From: Oceanococcus sp.
Lineage (GTDB): Bacteria; Pseudomonadota; Gammaproteobacteria; Nevskiales; Oceanococcaceae
Assembly: GCA_030147945.1 (NCBI GenBank)
Contig: JASBUL010000011.1
Span: 1-64,000, forward strand
DNA length: 64,000 bases
Direction: 5' to 3'
Shown here piece after piece: positions 1 to 10,974 of this stretch; positions within the stretch are counted from its first letter, which is position 1, and every line of letters begins with the position of its first letter. The translations under genes and the position numbers were made by a program. The notes beneath the pieces are model-generated. The model was not told the origin of the DNA, did no database searches, and worked only from the letters and a program-made list of their open reading frames with translations.

Positions 1-18
1 GGCCGCTGCGCGCGCGCT

Positions 19-891
19 TTATGCGGGGTGAAACGCAGCCTCGAGCGCAGCATCCACCCGCGGATAGCGAAAGGCGAAACCGGCATCCAGCAAGCGTGCG
101 GGGCGAACCTGCTGATCAACCAGCACCAGATCGGCCATCTCGCCCATCATGATCCGCAGCAGCGGCCGCGGAAAACGCCACAACACAGGCCGATGAACCG
201 CCCGCCCCAGCGCCTGGGCAAAGGCGCGCTGACTGACGGCCTCGGGGGCGACCAGATTGTAAACACCCTGAAACTGGCTTTGTTCCAGGGTCTGCACAAT
301 CGCCGCGACGGCATCATCCAGCGCCACCCACGGCATATGCTGTGGTCCTGGCCCCATCACCGCACCCAGGCCCAGACGGAACGGCCAGCGCAGTTTGTCG
401 AGCATGCCACCATCACCGATGACCACGCCCAGCCGCACAATCACCAGCCGGGCCTCACCGGCGGCCCGCCTTGCGCTGTCTTCCCAGTCGGCACAAAGAT
501 GCGCGGCAAAATCATCACCGGCCGGGCTGCGCTCATCGAGTACACGCCCCGGCGCATCGCCGTAGAACCCCACGGCAGAGGCATTGATCCAATGCGCCGG
601 ACGCTGACCACTGGCCTGCAGGGCTTGACCCAGGGCCTGGGTCAGCGCGATGCGTGAATCACGCAGGGCCTGCTTGCGCGCCGCCGACCAGCGCCGCGCA
701 CCGATATTCTCACCGGCCAGATTGATCACCGCATCAAGCGGCTGATCAATCTGCGCGACATCATGGATGGCCCGAGCATGCGCCGGCAGGGTCGCCGAAC
801 CACGCACCAGGCACCACACCCGATGGGTCTGAAGTCTGGCCAGCAGGGCCTGGCCTATGAACCCCGTCGCACCGGTGAGCAGGATGTTCAT
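19..891 (-). CDS. yfcH: YfcH-like TIGR01777 family NAD(P)-dependent epimerase
   Basis: An extended short-chain dehydrogenase of 290 residues, the normal length for the TIGR01777/YfcH family. The N-terminus carries the nucleotide-binding motif GATGFIG at residues 7-13 directly after a beta strand, and the C-terminal part (RPLLRIMMGEMADLV) looks like the DUF1731 tail of this family. The substrate is not known for the family; the E. coli member is a non-essential putative sugar-nucleotide epimerase. It ends the minus-strand run that begins with the peptide transporter and follows the M2 peptidase by 9 bases, so it is probably co-transcribed. The stop TAA lies at 19-21, so the gene is complete. 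Family assignment is firm; function is unknown. Confidence 0.9.
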   Translation of the reverse strand: MNILLTGATGFIGQALLARLQTHRVWCLVRGSATLPAHARAIHDVAQIDQPLDAVINLAGENIGARRWSAARKQALRDSRIALTQALGQALQASGQRPAHWINASAVGFYGDAPGRVLDERSPAGDDFAAHLCADWEDSARRAAGEARLVIVRLGVVIGDGGMLDKLRWPFRLGLGAVMGPGPQHMPWVALDDAVAAIVQTLEQSQFQGVYNLVAPEAVSQRAFAQALGRAVHRPVLWRFPRPLLRIMMGEMADLVLVDQQVRPARLLDAGFAFRYPRVDAALEAAFHPA

Positions 892-900
892 GTCAACCCG

Positions 901-2703
901 CTACCAGCCGCAACTGCGGCTCTGGTTCTGCTCGGCCAGCCACGCCGTCAATGGCTGGAAATACTCCAGCAGGGCTGATGCGTCCATGCTGCGGGTGCCG
1001 GTCAGCTCGAACAGCGCCTCCTGCCACGGCTGACTCTGGCCCGACTGCAGCATGGCCCACAGGCGCGCACCCGCCTCTTCACTGCCGGCAAAGCTGCATT
1101 CATGCAGCGCGCCCTGATGCCCGGCGGCATCGCACATGGCCTGATAAAACTGGAACTGCAGAATGTGCGCGAGGAAGTAACGCATGTACGGCGTGTTGCC
1201 CGGAATGTGGTATTTCGCCCCCGGATCGAAGGCGTCCTCCGGACGCGGCTTGGGCGGCACCACACCCTGATACTTGTACTTCAGCTCCCACCAAGCGCGG
1301 TTGTAATCCTGCGGCCCGGCCTCACCCGAGAACACCTGCCAGCGCCATTTGTCGACGAGCAATCCGAAGGGCAGGAAAGCAACCTTGTCGAGCGCCATCT
1401 TGAACTGCTGGTTGATCACCGCCTCATGACTCTGCGACGGCTCAGGGGCCAGACCCACCGAACTCAGATAGCGCGGCGTCATGGCCAGCATCATGGTGTC
1501 GCCAACCGCTTCATGGAAGCCGTCATGCGCACCCGACTGGAACAGCACCGGCTGCGGGTTGTAGGCGAGGTCGTAGTAGATATGCCCCAGCTCGTGATAG
1601 ATGGTCATGAGCTGTTCTTCGTCCGGCACGATGCACATCTTGATGCGCACGTCGCCCTGATAATCGATATCCCAGGCGCTGGCGTGGCATACCACATCAC
1701 GATCGCGCGGCTTGGTCAGCATGGACTTGTCATAGAAGCTCTGCGGCAGGGCCGGGAAGCCGATGCTGGTGTAGAACGCCTCGGCCTGCTTGACCATGCG
1801 CTTGGCGTCGTAGTTCTGGGCTTTGAGTGCGGCCGTTACATCCAGATCCGATACGCCCGGATACGGCTCCATGCGCGGGTACAGCTCACCCCATTGCTGG
1901 GCCCACATATTGCCCAGCAGATGCGCTGGTATGGGCTGCTGCTGGGGTACGGCGGTCTGACCATATTGCTCACCCAGCTCGGCTCTCACATGACAATGCA
2001 ACGCCTCGTACAGCGGCTGGACCTGCGCCCACAGGCGCTCGACTTCGGCGCTGAACTGATCCGCCGGCATGTCGTAACCGGCCCTCCACAGGGCGCCGGC
2101 ATCGGCATAACCCAGATCGCGCGCACCGATGTTCTGCAATTCGGCGAAGCGCACGTAATCCTGCTGCATGGCCGGAGCAACACTGCGCCAGCCTTCCCAG
2201 GCCATCAGCAGCTGATCCGGCTCACGGCTGCTGCGGATGATGTCTTCCAGCGCCTCCAGATCCAGACAGGCCGCCTCATCCTCACCGGGCGGACAGTAGC
2301 GACCGGCGCCATACGCCGCTTCCAGACGCGCGCCCAGCTGGGTCAGCTCGGCCAGCTGAGCCGGGTCGCTGGGCACGCCGGAACTCAGTTGCAGCAGCTT
2401 GAGCAAACGCGCGGTGCGTGCATCCTCGTTCTGCGGGTCATAAGCCCGCGCCAACCGCGCCTGCTCGGACAAATAGGCCAGCGTGCGCTCCATGGCTTTG
2501 GCCGCCAGAATCTGAGTGTCCTCGGTGATGAACGTGGACTGCACCCACGCGGCCCGCGCCGCTTCTATGCTGACGTCGCGCGCCTCAACGTCGAAGCGCT
2601 CAAGAAAGGCGCTGGCACTCTCACGCCCACCTCCCAGTTCCATCCAGCTCGCGCAGCCGCTCAGCGCAAGCAGCGACACCACACCCACATGCCTGATATT
2701 CAT
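901..2703 (-). CDS. Lipoprotein M2 family metallopeptidase (ACE-like peptidyl-dipeptidase)
   Basis: Zinc peptidyl-dipeptidase of the M2 (angiotensin-converting enzyme) family, expected to remove C-terminal dipeptides from oligopeptides. The 600-residue protein begins with a lipoprotein signal ending LSGC (Cys17), so it is probably anchored in the envelope. The zinc motif HELGH is at 370-374, and the third ligand Glu398 lies in GFHEAVGD, as in ACE. The start ATG overlaps the stop of the upstream peptide transporter as ATGA, so the two are translationally coupled. This suggests peptides are trimmed to dipeptides in the periplasm and then imported. The coupling is seen; the physiological link is inferred. 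Confidence 0.93.
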   Translation of the reverse strand: MNIRHVGVVSLLALSGCASWMELGGGRESASAFLERFDVEARDVSIEAARAAWVQSTFITEDTQILAAKAMERTLAYLSEQARLARAYDPQNEDARTARLLKLLQLSSGVPSDPAQLAELTQLGARLEAAYGAGRYCPPGEDEAACLDLEALEDIIRSSREPDQLLMAWEGWRSVAPAMQQDYVRFAELQNIGARDLGYADAGALWRAGYDMPADQFSAEVERLWAQVQPLYEALHCHVRAELGEQYGQTAVPQQQPIPAHLLGNMWAQQWGELYPRMEPYPGVSDLDVTAALKAQNYDAKRMVKQAEAFYTSIGFPALPQSFYDKSMLTKPRDRDVVCHASAWDIDYQGDVRIKMCIVPDEEQLMTIYHELGHIYYDLAYNPQPVLFQSGAHDGFHEAVGDTMMLAMTPRYLSSVGLAPEPSQSHEAVINQQFKMALDKVAFLPFGLLVDKWRWQVFSGEAGPQDYNRAWWELKYKYQGVVPPKPRPEDAFDPGAKYHIPGNTPYMRYFLAHILQFQFYQAMCDAAGHQGALHECSFAGSEEAGARLWAMLQSGQSQPWQEALFELTGTRSMDASALLEYFQPLTAWLAEQNQSRSCGW

Positions 2704-4286
2704 CGATTGGTCTCCTGAGCCAGTTCCTCACCGATCGCATCCGGATCAATGTCCGCGGCGTGCCCCATCAACTTCTTGAGCAGCGGCGTCAGCAGCAGCA
2801 GGACAACCGCAGTCCCCAAGCCAACCCACAACAACTTGTCGAACAGGGTCGCGTAGACCTCGCGCGCCGCATCAATATTCAGCACCTCGCCATCGTGCAT
2901 GTCGATGGCCGCCAGCTTGGAAATCTGCGCGGCGATGAACTCGGAATACGCGGTGGCCAGAAACCACGCGCCCATCATCACCCCGACCACGCTCGGCACC
3001 GCCAGCTTGGTCACCGCCGACAAGCCCACCGGCGACAGACACAGCTCGCCCGTGGTGTGCAGCAGATAGGCCAGCACAAACCAGATCAGGGCCACCTTGC
3101 CCGCCTCATCCGGCATTGATGAACCCATCACCAGCGCCCCGAAGCCGAGCCCGGCCTGGGCAATCCCGAGCACGAATTTCATCGGCGGACTGGGGTCCAG
3201 ACGGCGCCGCCCCAGGCTCTGCCACAACCAGGCGAAAAACGGCGCCAGCATGAAGATGAACATGGCGTTGAGCGCACCCAGCTGCGCCGCGGTGAACTCG
3301 ACACCAAAGGCGCTGCGGTCCAGCACACGATCAGCGAACAGGGTCATGCTGGCCGCCGATTGCTCGAACAGCGCCCAGAACACCACGGTGAAGATGGTCA
3401 AGGTGGCCAGCACGATCATGCGCCCCCGCTCCTCGGCATTGCAGCGCGTACTGAGGAACCAAGCCAGCCACACCAGCACGCTGAGCGAAAGCAGATTGAG
3501 GGTCCAGTGGACCACCGCTTCGTACTGCAGCATCTGCCACACCACGAACAGCGAACCGACAGCCCCGAGGTAGATCAGCCATTCGCGCGACAACGGCCCG
3601 AATACTTTCTCGGCCAGCATCTTCGGATCGTGCGGCTCGGCGTGCCCGTGCAGGTACTTCTGTCCGCCAAGGAAGGTGATCAACCCCAACACCATGCCCA
3701 CGCCGGCGGCACCGAAGCCCCATGACCAGCCGTAGGTCTCCCCCAGGTAGCCGCACAGCAAGGTCGCGGTGAAGGCGCCGATGTTGATGCCCATGTAGAA
3801 AATCGTGAACCCGGCATCACGGCGTGGGTCGCCATCGGCATACAGACGCCCGACGATGGTCGAGATATTGGGCTTGAGAAAACACACCCCGACGGAAATC
3901 AAGGCCAGCGAAAAGTAGAACACCTGCAGGGCCGCGGTATCACGCACGATTTGGCCGTCGATGACCGACGCCTGGTGCCCTTCCACGGCCATCCCCAGAT
4001 GGCCCAGACACAACAGTATGGCCCCGAAAGTAACGGCCTTGCGCATGCCCAGATAGCGGTCGGCCAGCATCCCGCCGATCACCGGCAGGGCATAGGCCAG
4101 CGCCGCGTAGGAGGCGAGTACGCCAAGGCCCATCTCATCGGTGAACAAGTGGTATTTGGTCAGGTACAGCAGAAGCAGATACTTCATGCCGTAGAACGAG
4201 AATCGCTCCCACAATTCGGTCGCGAAACAGATAAGCAGGCCCCGGGGATGCCCGAAGAAGGCGCGGTCTGGTGTCGTGGTGGACAT
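2700..4286 (-). CDS. POT family proton-dependent oligopeptide transporter
   Basis: Inner-membrane di/tripeptide:proton symporter of the PTR2/POT (major facilitator) family, 528 residues from the chosen start. The N-terminus has the POT signature region FATELWERFSFYGMKYLLLLY, including the ExxER motif implicated in proton coupling, and FYMGINIGAF follows about a third of the way in. Many hydrophobic segments fit about 14 helices. I chose ATG at 4286 because GAGGAAAAC precedes it, rather than the in-frame codon 11 residues upstream. A sigma70-like promoter lies just upstream and the downstream M2 peptidase overlaps its stop codon. Confidence 0.94.
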   Translation of the reverse strand: MSTTTPDRAFFGHPRGLLICFATELWERFSFYGMKYLLLLYLTKYHLFTDEMGLGVLASYAALAYALPVIGGMLADRYLGMRKAVTFGAILLCLGHLGMAVEGHQASVIDGQIVRDTAALQVFYFSLALISVGVCFLKPNISTIVGRLYADGDPRRDAGFTIFYMGINIGAFTATLLCGYLGETYGWSWGFGAAGVGMVLGLITFLGGQKYLHGHAEPHDPKMLAEKVFGPLSREWLIYLGAVGSLFVVWQMLQYEAVVHWTLNLLSLSVLVWLAWFLSTRCNAEERGRMIVLATLTIFTVVFWALFEQSAASMTLFADRVLDRSAFGVEFTAAQLGALNAMFIFMLAPFFAWLWQSLGRRRLDPSPPMKFVLGIAQAGLGFGALVMGSSMPDEAGKVALIWFVLAYLLHTTGELCLSPVGLSAVTKLAVPSVVGVMMGAWFLATAYSEFIAAQISKLAAIDMHDGEVLNIDAAREVYATLFDKLLWVGLGTAVVLLLLTPLLKKLMGHAADIDPDAIGEELAQETNR

Positions 4287-4357
4287 GTTTTCCTCACGCC
4301 GGACGTCGCCCTCCCCCAATGCGATGGCCTGTACCGTCCGGGTCTGATCAGCGTCCG

Positions 4358-4387
4358 AGTATAGCCATCGCCCGCGCGCACGAACAA
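4358..4387 (-). promoter_or_regulatory. Candidate sigma70 promoter of the peptide transporter operon
   Basis: On the minus strand TTGTTC (4387-4382) is followed after 18 bases by TATACT (4363-4358). Transcription would begin near 4351, giving a leader of roughly 65 bases before the ATG at 4286. The match is good at -10 and moderate at -35. Read by eye only. Confidence 0.5.
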
Positions 4388-4435
4388 GGCATTAAACACA
4401 ACTGCACGGAAGTTTTTGCGCAAACATCGCGCAAT

Positions 4436-4471
4436 AAAAAAGGCCACAAGTTGCGATCAGCACTTGTGGCC
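4436..4471 (-). terminator. Intrinsic terminator after degV
   Basis: A perfect 10-bp inverted repeat (GGCCACAAGT / ACTTGTGGCC, arms 4442-4451 and 4462-4471) with a 10-base loop is followed on the minus strand by six T (4441-4436). It lies about 100 bases after the degV stop and closes the gatC-gatA-gatB-hslO-degV operon. Confidence 0.9.
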
Positions 4472-4567
4472 CCAACCGGGTACTCGTGGTCCCGGATCTC
4501 CCCCAAACACACCTCGGCGGGTGCTCGAAACCCGGATCGTGGCCGGGCTCCAGAATCGGTCAGAACT

Positions 4568-5515
4568 TCAGTGGAACGTGTGCGGCTGTGCGATCAGCCC
4601 CAGGCTCAATGCGCCTGGCCCCATATTGACGCCGGCGGTCACACTCATGACCGATGCCAGCAATTCCACCCCGGCCTCCTGACAGGCCGCCGATAGTTGA
4701 TCATAACCGGGCAGCGCACGCAAGTCCTTCATTTCTCCGGCAAAACTGACCGAAAGGTAAGGAGCCATCAATCCCTGCTCGATTTTCCGCACGGCATACG
4801 CAAAAAGCTTGCGTGCAGCGGGCTCGAAGCCGCGCACCTTGTCGACCGGCTTGGTCTCGTCGCCGTAGCCGCACAGGATCGGTTTGATATCCAGCGCCGA
4901 GCCCAGCGCCGCGCTCAGCAAAGACACGCTGCGATCGCCCTTGAGCCGGGCCCGCGCACGCAGATAGTAAAGATCGGTGGGAATGGCATAGGCGCGGGTG
5001 CAGTTCACCAGCGTCTCGATGCGCTTGCGAATGTCGTTCGGGTCCATACCGTCGGCAATCATGCGTGCGGTTTCGGCCGCCAGCACACCCTGCCCGGCAA
5101 ACAGCGTCCCGGTGTTGATCACGCGCAAGGCGAACGGCCCCTGCACACCGGCCGCTCGGCGCGGTTCGTGATATTGCGACAGAATGGAGAACGACGCTTT
5201 GGTGGCATTCTCGAAAATCGGACTGCGGGAGCGCATCACGGTCTGACAGAACACGAAATCAAACTCGCTGACCAGTCGCTCCAGAAACAGCGCGTTGATC
5301 TGCTCGGTGGTGTACGGCACCGATTCGGCATCGTGGGCCTTGTCACCAATCTGGCTGCGGTAGAACGCCAGCGCGGCCTGCTCGCTGCGTTGATCGATCA
5401 GCTGATCGTCACCCAGACGAATGCTGACCGGCAAAATCTCGATGCGGTGCTGGCGCACGAAGTCCTCGGGCAAATCACAGCTCGCATCGACCACCAGCCC
5501 TACGCGTGATGCCAT
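4568..5515 (-). CDS. DegV family fatty-acid-binding protein
   Basis: A 315-residue DegV-type protein. The family binds fatty acids and in Gram-positive bacteria forms the FakB subunit of fatty acid kinase; no FakA partner is visible here. The N-terminus VGLVVDASCDLPEDFV matches the family start, where Ser/Thr contact the carboxylate (here the VDASCDLP loop). The ATG at 5515 overlaps the hslO stop as TGATG; a TTG one codon upstream (5518) is an alternative. It is the last gene of the gat operon, and the terminator follows. Family assignment is firm; the role in a gammaproteobacterium is unclear. Confidence 0.88.
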   Translation of the reverse strand: MASRVGLVVDASCDLPEDFVRQHRIEILPVSIRLGDDQLIDQRSEQAALAFYRSQIGDKAHDAESVPYTTEQINALFLERLVSEFDFVFCQTVMRSRSPIFENATKASFSILSQYHEPRRAAGVQGPFALRVINTGTLFAGQGVLAAETARMIADGMDPNDIRKRIETLVNCTRAYAIPTDLYYLRARARLKGDRSVSLLSAALGSALDIKPILCGYGDETKPVDKVRGFEPAARKLFAYAVRKIEQGLMAPYLSVSFAGEMKDLRALPGYDQLSAACQEAGVELLASVMSVTAGVNMGPGALSLGLIAQPHTFH

Positions 5516-6351
5516 CAATGCACCGCCGCATCGTCGGATGGCGGCGTGAACAACGCGTCGGCGCGGGCGGCATCAAAACGATATTCCTGACCGCAGAATC
5601 CGCATTCGACGCTGACGCTACCCTGCTCTTCGACGATGGAACGCACTTCATCCTGGCCCAGGCCGACCAGCATGCGCGAAACACTGGATTCATTACACGG
5701 GCAATGTATGCGCACCGTCTGCGGCTGCTCGCTGACACGCAAATCCATACCCAGCATGACCGACAGCCACTCACCGGGCTCGTCCGGCAGCATGTCCACG
5801 GCCATGGCATCCATGGCGGCCTGCCAGTCAACACCCTCGGCCTCGCCCTGGCCCGGAACAGCCTGCAGCATCAGGCCCTGCGCACCATGTTCATCGGCGC
5901 ACAGAATCAAGCGGGTCTCAACCTGCTCCGACTGGTGAAAATAGCGCCGCAACCAGGCCGCCGGATCATCGCCGTCCAGGGCCACGATGCCCTGGTATTT
6001 TTCGTTGCTGTTTTCCGGCTCCAGGGTCACCACCAGCTGCCCGCTCAGCGCGCCGAGGTCAAAACTGGGTGCATCGCTCTTGATCAGCCCGCGCAAGGCG
6101 CCGTCGGTGCCCGCCTGGGCGGTCAGCAACTTGACCTCACCGGCCTGACTGATCTGCAGGCTCATGCGCGCCGGGTTTTTCAAATGGGTGGCCAGCAGCG
6201 GCATGGCCACCATGACCTGACCCAGCAAGCCGGCCTGATCGGCACTGTAGGCACGGCTGGCGACCAGCTCGGCCCAGTCGTCACCCAGGCTGACAAACGC
6301 GCCACGCACCGGCTGCTCCGGCAGACTCAGCGACCACAGACGTCCCTTCAC
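5515..6351 (-). CDS. hslO: Hsp33 redox-regulated holdase chaperone
   Basis: Cytoplasmic chaperone switched on by oxidation and heat. At 278 residues it is close to the usual length. The C-terminal zinc switch is intact: Cys217 and Cys219 in CPC, and Cys250 and Cys253 in CGFC, matching the family CxC-Xn-CxxC pattern that releases zinc on oxidation. The start ATG overlaps the gatB stop as ATGA, and its own stop overlaps the degV start, so it is translationally coupled on both sides. Placement in a GatCAB operon ties a protein-damage chaperone to an aminoacyl-tRNA quality step; whether that is functional is not known. Confidence 0.96.
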   Translation of the reverse strand: MKGRLWSLSLPEQPVRGAFVSLGDDWAELVASRAYSADQAGLLGQVMVAMPLLATHLKNPARMSLQISQAGEVKLLTAQAGTDGALRGLIKSDAPSFDLGALSGQLVVTLEPENSNEKYQGIVALDGDDPAAWLRRYFHQSEQVETRLILCADEHGAQGLMLQAVPGQGEAEGVDWQAAMDAMAVDMLPDEPGEWLSVMLGMDLRVSEQPQTVRIHCPCNESSVSRMLVGLGQDEVRSIVEEQGSVSVECGFCGQEYRFDAARADALFTPPSDDAAVH

Positions 6352-7793
6352 AGCTTGGACTTGAGCAGACGATTGACTTCACCGGGATTGGCCTTGCCCT
6401 TGGACAGCTTCATGACCTGCCCGACAAAGTAGCCAAACACCTTGTCCTTGCCACTGCGATATTGCTCGACCTGCGCCGGGCTGTCGGCAATCACCTGATC
6501 AACCAGCGTCTCGATCGCACCGCTGTCGGTGATCTGCTTGAGCCCACGCGCTTCGATCACGCTGTCAGCATCATCTTCGCCAGCCCACATGGCGGCGAAC
6601 ACATCCTTGGCGATCTTGCCGGACACGGTGTTGTCGAGCACCCGCTTGAGCAGTCCGGCCAGCGCATCCGGCGTCACCGCCGAGGCCGCGACATCCAGGT
6701 TGTGCTCATTCAGACTCGCGGTCAGTTCGCCCAGACACCAATTGGCCGCCAGCTTGGCGTTGTCTTCACCCAGTGCGGCAACCAACGCCTCGAAGTAGGC
6801 TGCCAGATCGCGCTCGGCGACCAGTGCATCGGCATCGTAGGCGGGCAGACCGAAGCTCGCCATGAAACGCGTGCGGCGCGCCTCGGGCAGCTCCGGCAAG
6901 ACATCGCGAATGCTGCTGACAAACGCGCCATCGCACACCACCGGCAACAGATCAGGATCGGGGAAGTAGCGATAGTCCATCGCTTCTTCCTTGCTGCGCA
7001 TGGTCCGGGTTTCGCCTTTGTCCGGATCGAACAGACGGGTTTCCTGATCCACGCTGCCACCGCTTTCGAGCACGTCGATCTGACGCTCAATCTCGAACTC
7101 GATGGCCTTCTCGACGAAACGGAAGGAGTACAGGTTCTTGGTTTCGGTACGCGTGCCGAGCTCTTCCTGCCCCACCGGCCGCACCGAGACATTGGCATCG
7201 CAGCGGAAGGAGCCTTCCTGCATGTTGCCGTCACAAATCTCCAGGTAACGCACCAGCGAATGCAACTTCTTGAGATAGGCCACCGCCTCGCCAGCGGAGC
7301 GCAGATCCGGCTCGCTGACCACCTCGATCAAGGGCGTGCCGGCGCGGTTCAGGTCAATGCCTGAGGCCGCTTCAAAACCTTCGTGCACCGACTTGCCCGC
7401 GTCCTCTTCGAGGTGGGCACGCAGAATACGGATACGCTTGCTGGTCTCGCCACCGTCCGTGCTGATGTCGAGATGGCCATGCGCCACGATCGGCAGCTCG
7501 TACTGCGAGATCTGGTAGCCCTTGGGCAGATCCGGGTAGAAATAATGCTTGCGCGCGAACACGCAGCGCTCGGCAATCTGGGCATCCACCGCCAGGCCGA
7601 ACTTGACCGCCATCTCCACCGCTTGCTGATTGAGCACCGGCAGCACGCCCGGGAAGCCCAGGTCGATCGCACAGGCCTGGCGGTTGGCCTCGGCCCCATA
7701 GGTGGTGGCCGCACCGGAAAAAATCTTGCTCTGGGTCTTGAGCTGAACATGCACTTCCAGCCCGATCACCACTTCCCAACCGGGATAACTCAT
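6348..7793 (-). CDS. gatB: Asp/Glu-tRNA amidotransferase subunit B
   Basis: The tRNA-binding kinase/transamidation subunit of GatCAB, which converts misacylated Glu-tRNA(Gln) or Asp-tRNA(Asn) to the amidated form. The 481-residue protein starts [21 protein letters not shown] and contains the family stretches [14 protein letters not shown]-like (here [15 protein letters not shown]) and [12 protein letters not shown]. The C-terminal YqeY-like domain ends [12 protein letters not shown] chose ATG at 7793, which overlaps the gatA stop as ATGA; the reading frame open upstream of it lies inside gatA and does not resemble GatB. Confidence 0.97.
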   Translation of the reverse strand: MSYPGWEVVIGLEVHVQLKTQSKIFSGAATTYGAEANRQACAIDLGFPGVLPVLNQQAVEMAVKFGLAVDAQIAERCVFARKHYFYPDLPKGYQISQYELPIVAHGHLDISTDGGETSKRIRILRAHLEEDAGKSVHEGFEAASGIDLNRAGTPLIEVVSEPDLRSAGEAVAYLKKLHSLVRYLEICDGNMQEGSFRCDANVSVRPVGQEELGTRTETKNLYSFRFVEKAIEFEIERQIDVLESGGSVDQETRLFDPDKGETRTMRSKEEAMDYRYFPDPDLLPVVCDGAFVSSIRDVLPELPEARRTRFMASFGLPAYDADALVAERDLAAYFEALVAALGEDNAKLAANWCLGELTASLNEHNLDVAASAVTPDALAGLLKRVLDNTVSGKIAKDVFAAMWAGEDDADSVIEARGLKQITDSGAIETLVDQVIADSPAQVEQYRSGKDKVFGYFVGQVMKLSKGKANPGEVNRLLKSKL

Positions 7794-9256
7794 TGGGCCA
7801 CCTCCGCGCGCTGCAGATGCCAATCGGTGGCTTGCTGGTAGGCATGGGTGGCCGCCAGCAGGCGCCCCTCGGCGAATTGCGGGCCGATCAGCTGCATCCC
7901 GACCGGCAGCCCTTCGACCATGCCGCACGGTGCTGACAAGGCGGGCAGACCAGCCAGATTGGCCGAGACGGTGTAAATGTCATCCAGATACATGGTCACC
8001 GGATCGTTGTTCTTCTCACCCAGTTTGTAAGCTGGCGTCGGCGTGGTTGGCCCGATGATCAGATCCACATCGGCAAAGGCGCGCTCGAAATCGGCGGCGA
8101 TCAGCTGCCGCACCTTCTGCGCCTGCAGGTAGTAGGCGTCGTAATAGCCATGCGACAGCACATAAGCGCCGATCATGATGCGGCGCTGCACCTCACGCCC
8201 AAAGCCCTCGCCACGCGAACGGCTGTACAGGTCTTTCAGGTCGGCCGGGCTGTCCGCACGGTGGCCATAACGCACGCCGTCAAAGCGGGCCAGATTGGAC
8301 GAGGCTTCGGCCGGCGCCACCACATAGTAGGTCGGCACCGACAGCCCCACATTGGGCAGACTGATGTCGACGATCTCGGCCCCGAGCTGACGATACTGCT
8401 CAATCGCCGCGTCCACTGCAGCGCCGGTGGCCGCATCCAGCCCGGCCGCAAAAAATTCGCGCGGACGCCCGATCTTGATGCCGGCCAGAGGCTGCGCCAG
8501 CTCGGCCAGATAATCCGGCACATCCTGCTGCGCCGAGGTTGAATCCTTGGGATCAAAGCCGGCCATGGCCCCCAGCATCAGGGCCAGGTCTTCGGCGCTG
8601 CGCGCAAAGCCACCCGCCTGATCCAGGCTCGAGGCGAAAGCCACGATGCCCCAGCGCGAGCAGCGTCCGTAGGTCGGCTTGAGCCCGGTCAGACCGGTCA
8701 GCGCAGCGGGCTGACGCACCGAGCCACCGGTGTCCGTGCCGGTCGCCAGCGGTGCAAATCCGGCTGCCACAGCCGCGGCAGAGCCCCCGGATGAGCCGCC
8801 GGCAATACGCTCGGCATCCCACGGGTTGCGGCTGGCGCCGTAGTAACTGGTTTCGTTGGACGAGCCCATGGCGAATTCGTCCATATTGGCTTTGCCCAGG
8901 CTGACCACGCCGGCCTGCTTGAGCTTGGCCACCACCGTGGCATCGAACGGCGCCACGAAGTTGTCGAGCATGCGCGATGCGCACGTGGTGCGAACACCTT
9001 CGGTCAGAAAGATGTCCTTGTGAACCAGTGGAATGCCGGTCAGCGCACCCGCCGTGCCGGCGGCCAGCGCCGCATCGGCCCGGCGCGCATCATCCAGCGC
9101 CTCGTTTTCGGTGCAGGTGATCAGAGCATTGATGTGCCCGTCATGCGCCTTGATGCGGGCCAGGAAATGCTCGGCCAGCTCAACCGCCGAATAGGATTTG
9201 TCGCGCAGCCCCTGAGCGAGCTCGCTGACACTTAATGTATGCAATGCGTTTGTCAC
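7790..9256 (-). CDS. gatA: Asp/Glu-tRNA amidotransferase subunit A
   Basis: The glutaminase subunit of GatCAB; it releases ammonia from glutamine for use by GatB. The 488-residue protein is an amidase-signature enzyme with its full catalytic triad visible: Lys80 in VHKD, Ser155 in GGSSGGS and Ser179 in [11 protein letters not shown]. The start codon is GTG at 9256, seven bases after the gatC stop; I see no better in-frame ATG. Presence of gatCAB suggests the organism lacks either GlnRS or AsnRS, which the window cannot show. Confidence 0.97.
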   Translation of the reverse strand: MTNALHTLSVSELAQGLRDKSYSAVELAEHFLARIKAHDGHINALITCTENEALDDARRADAALAAGTAGALTGIPLVHKDIFLTEGVRTTCASRMLDNFVAPFDATVVAKLKQAGVVSLGKANMDEFAMGSSNETSYYGASRNPWDAERIAGGSSGGSAAAVAAGFAPLATGTDTGGSVRQPAALTGLTGLKPTYGRCSRWGIVAFASSLDQAGGFARSAEDLALMLGAMAGFDPKDSTSAQQDVPDYLAELAQPLAGIKIGRPREFFAAGLDAATGAAVDAAIEQYRQLGAEIVDISLPNVGLSVPTYYVVAPAEASSNLARFDGVRYGHRADSPADLKDLYSRSRGEGFGREVQRRIMIGAYVLSHGYYDAYYLQAQKVRQLIAADFERAFADVDLIIGPTTPTPAYKLGEKNNDPVTMYLDDIYTVSANLAGLPALSAPCGMVEGLPVGMQLIGPQFAEGRLLAATHAYQQATDWHLQRAEVAQ

Positions 9257-9262
9257 GATGGC

Positions 9263-9550
9263 TTACTCGATCACCCGGGGCACCAGGTAATGCCCGCCCT
9301 CAGCTTGCGGCGCCAGGGCCTGAAACGCCTCCCGGTCCGGTTTTTCGGTCACCGCATCCGCACGCAGACGCTGCACCATATTGAGCGGGTGAGCCATCGG
9401 CTCGACGCCCTCGGTGTTGGCAGATTGCAGCTGGTCGACCATATTCAGAATGCTCGACAATTCTTGGGCGTAAACCGGCAGTTCAGCGTCATCGACAGCC
9501 AAACGGGCCAACTCGGCCACGCGGCGCACCTGGTCGGCGTCCAGACTCAT
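9263..9550 (-). CDS. gatC: Asp/Glu-tRNA amidotransferase subunit C
   Basis: A 95-residue stabilising subunit of GatCAB that wraps the GatA-GatB interface. The sequence runs through the usual features: an N-terminal helix VRRVAELARLAV, a central helix SSILNMVDQL, the VEPMAHPL motif and a C-terminal HYLVPRVIE ending. It is the first gene of the gatC-gatA-gatB-hslO-degV operon and is divergent from mreB, with 141 bases between the two start codons. Confidence 0.96.
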   Translation of the reverse strand: MSLDADQVRRVAELARLAVDDAELPVYAQELSSILNMVDQLQSANTEGVEPMAHPLNMVQRLRADAVTEKPDREAFQALAPQAEGGHYLVPRVIE

Positions 9551-9601
9551 GGATATCCTCGGGTAAAGCCAATCGCAACGGGGGCGCGGAAATTACCATA
9601 A

Positions 9602-10729
<1,128 letters not shown>

Positions 10730-10756
10730 CGCGCCTGTTGCATTGCGGCCTACTGC

Positions 10757-10786
10757 CAGTCGCCGCACCGGGCGACTGTTCTCTTT
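10757..10786 (+). terminator. Hairpin after mreB, possible partial terminator
   Basis: A perfect 8-bp stem (CAGTCGCC / GGCGACTG, 10757-10764 and 10771-10778) with a 6-base loop is followed by TTCTCTTT. The T-rich run is interrupted, so it may only attenuate, letting mreB be made in excess over mreCD. A common arrangement in which mreB is more highly expressed would fit, but this is inference. Confidence 0.6.
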
Positions 10787-10901
10787 AGATTGCAAACTTC
10801 GGCCCACGGATTTTTTCCAAGAATTCAGGGGCTTGTATCTGCTTACCCGGATTATCGCAGTTGCATTTTAAGAAGCTGCATTGCGTTTGCCGTATAAACC
10901 T

Positions 10902-10929
10902 TTGCTGTGCAAGCATTTTTGTCTATGCT
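10902..10929 (+). promoter_or_regulatory. Weak candidate promoter before mreC
   Basis: TTGCTG (10902-10907), 16 bases, then TATGCT (10924-10929). It would give mreCD and the genes behind it a start of their own below the post-mreB hairpin. The -35 box is poor. Confidence 0.3.
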
Positions 10930-10974
10930 TTGGCCATGTAGTTCGTGGGGACGCAGACCCGTGGAGGAGAATCG

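Noticed and set aside
1102-2718. A 538-residue plus-strand frame opposite the M2 peptidase
   Set aside because: Antisense shadow of a gene with an intact HELGH motif.
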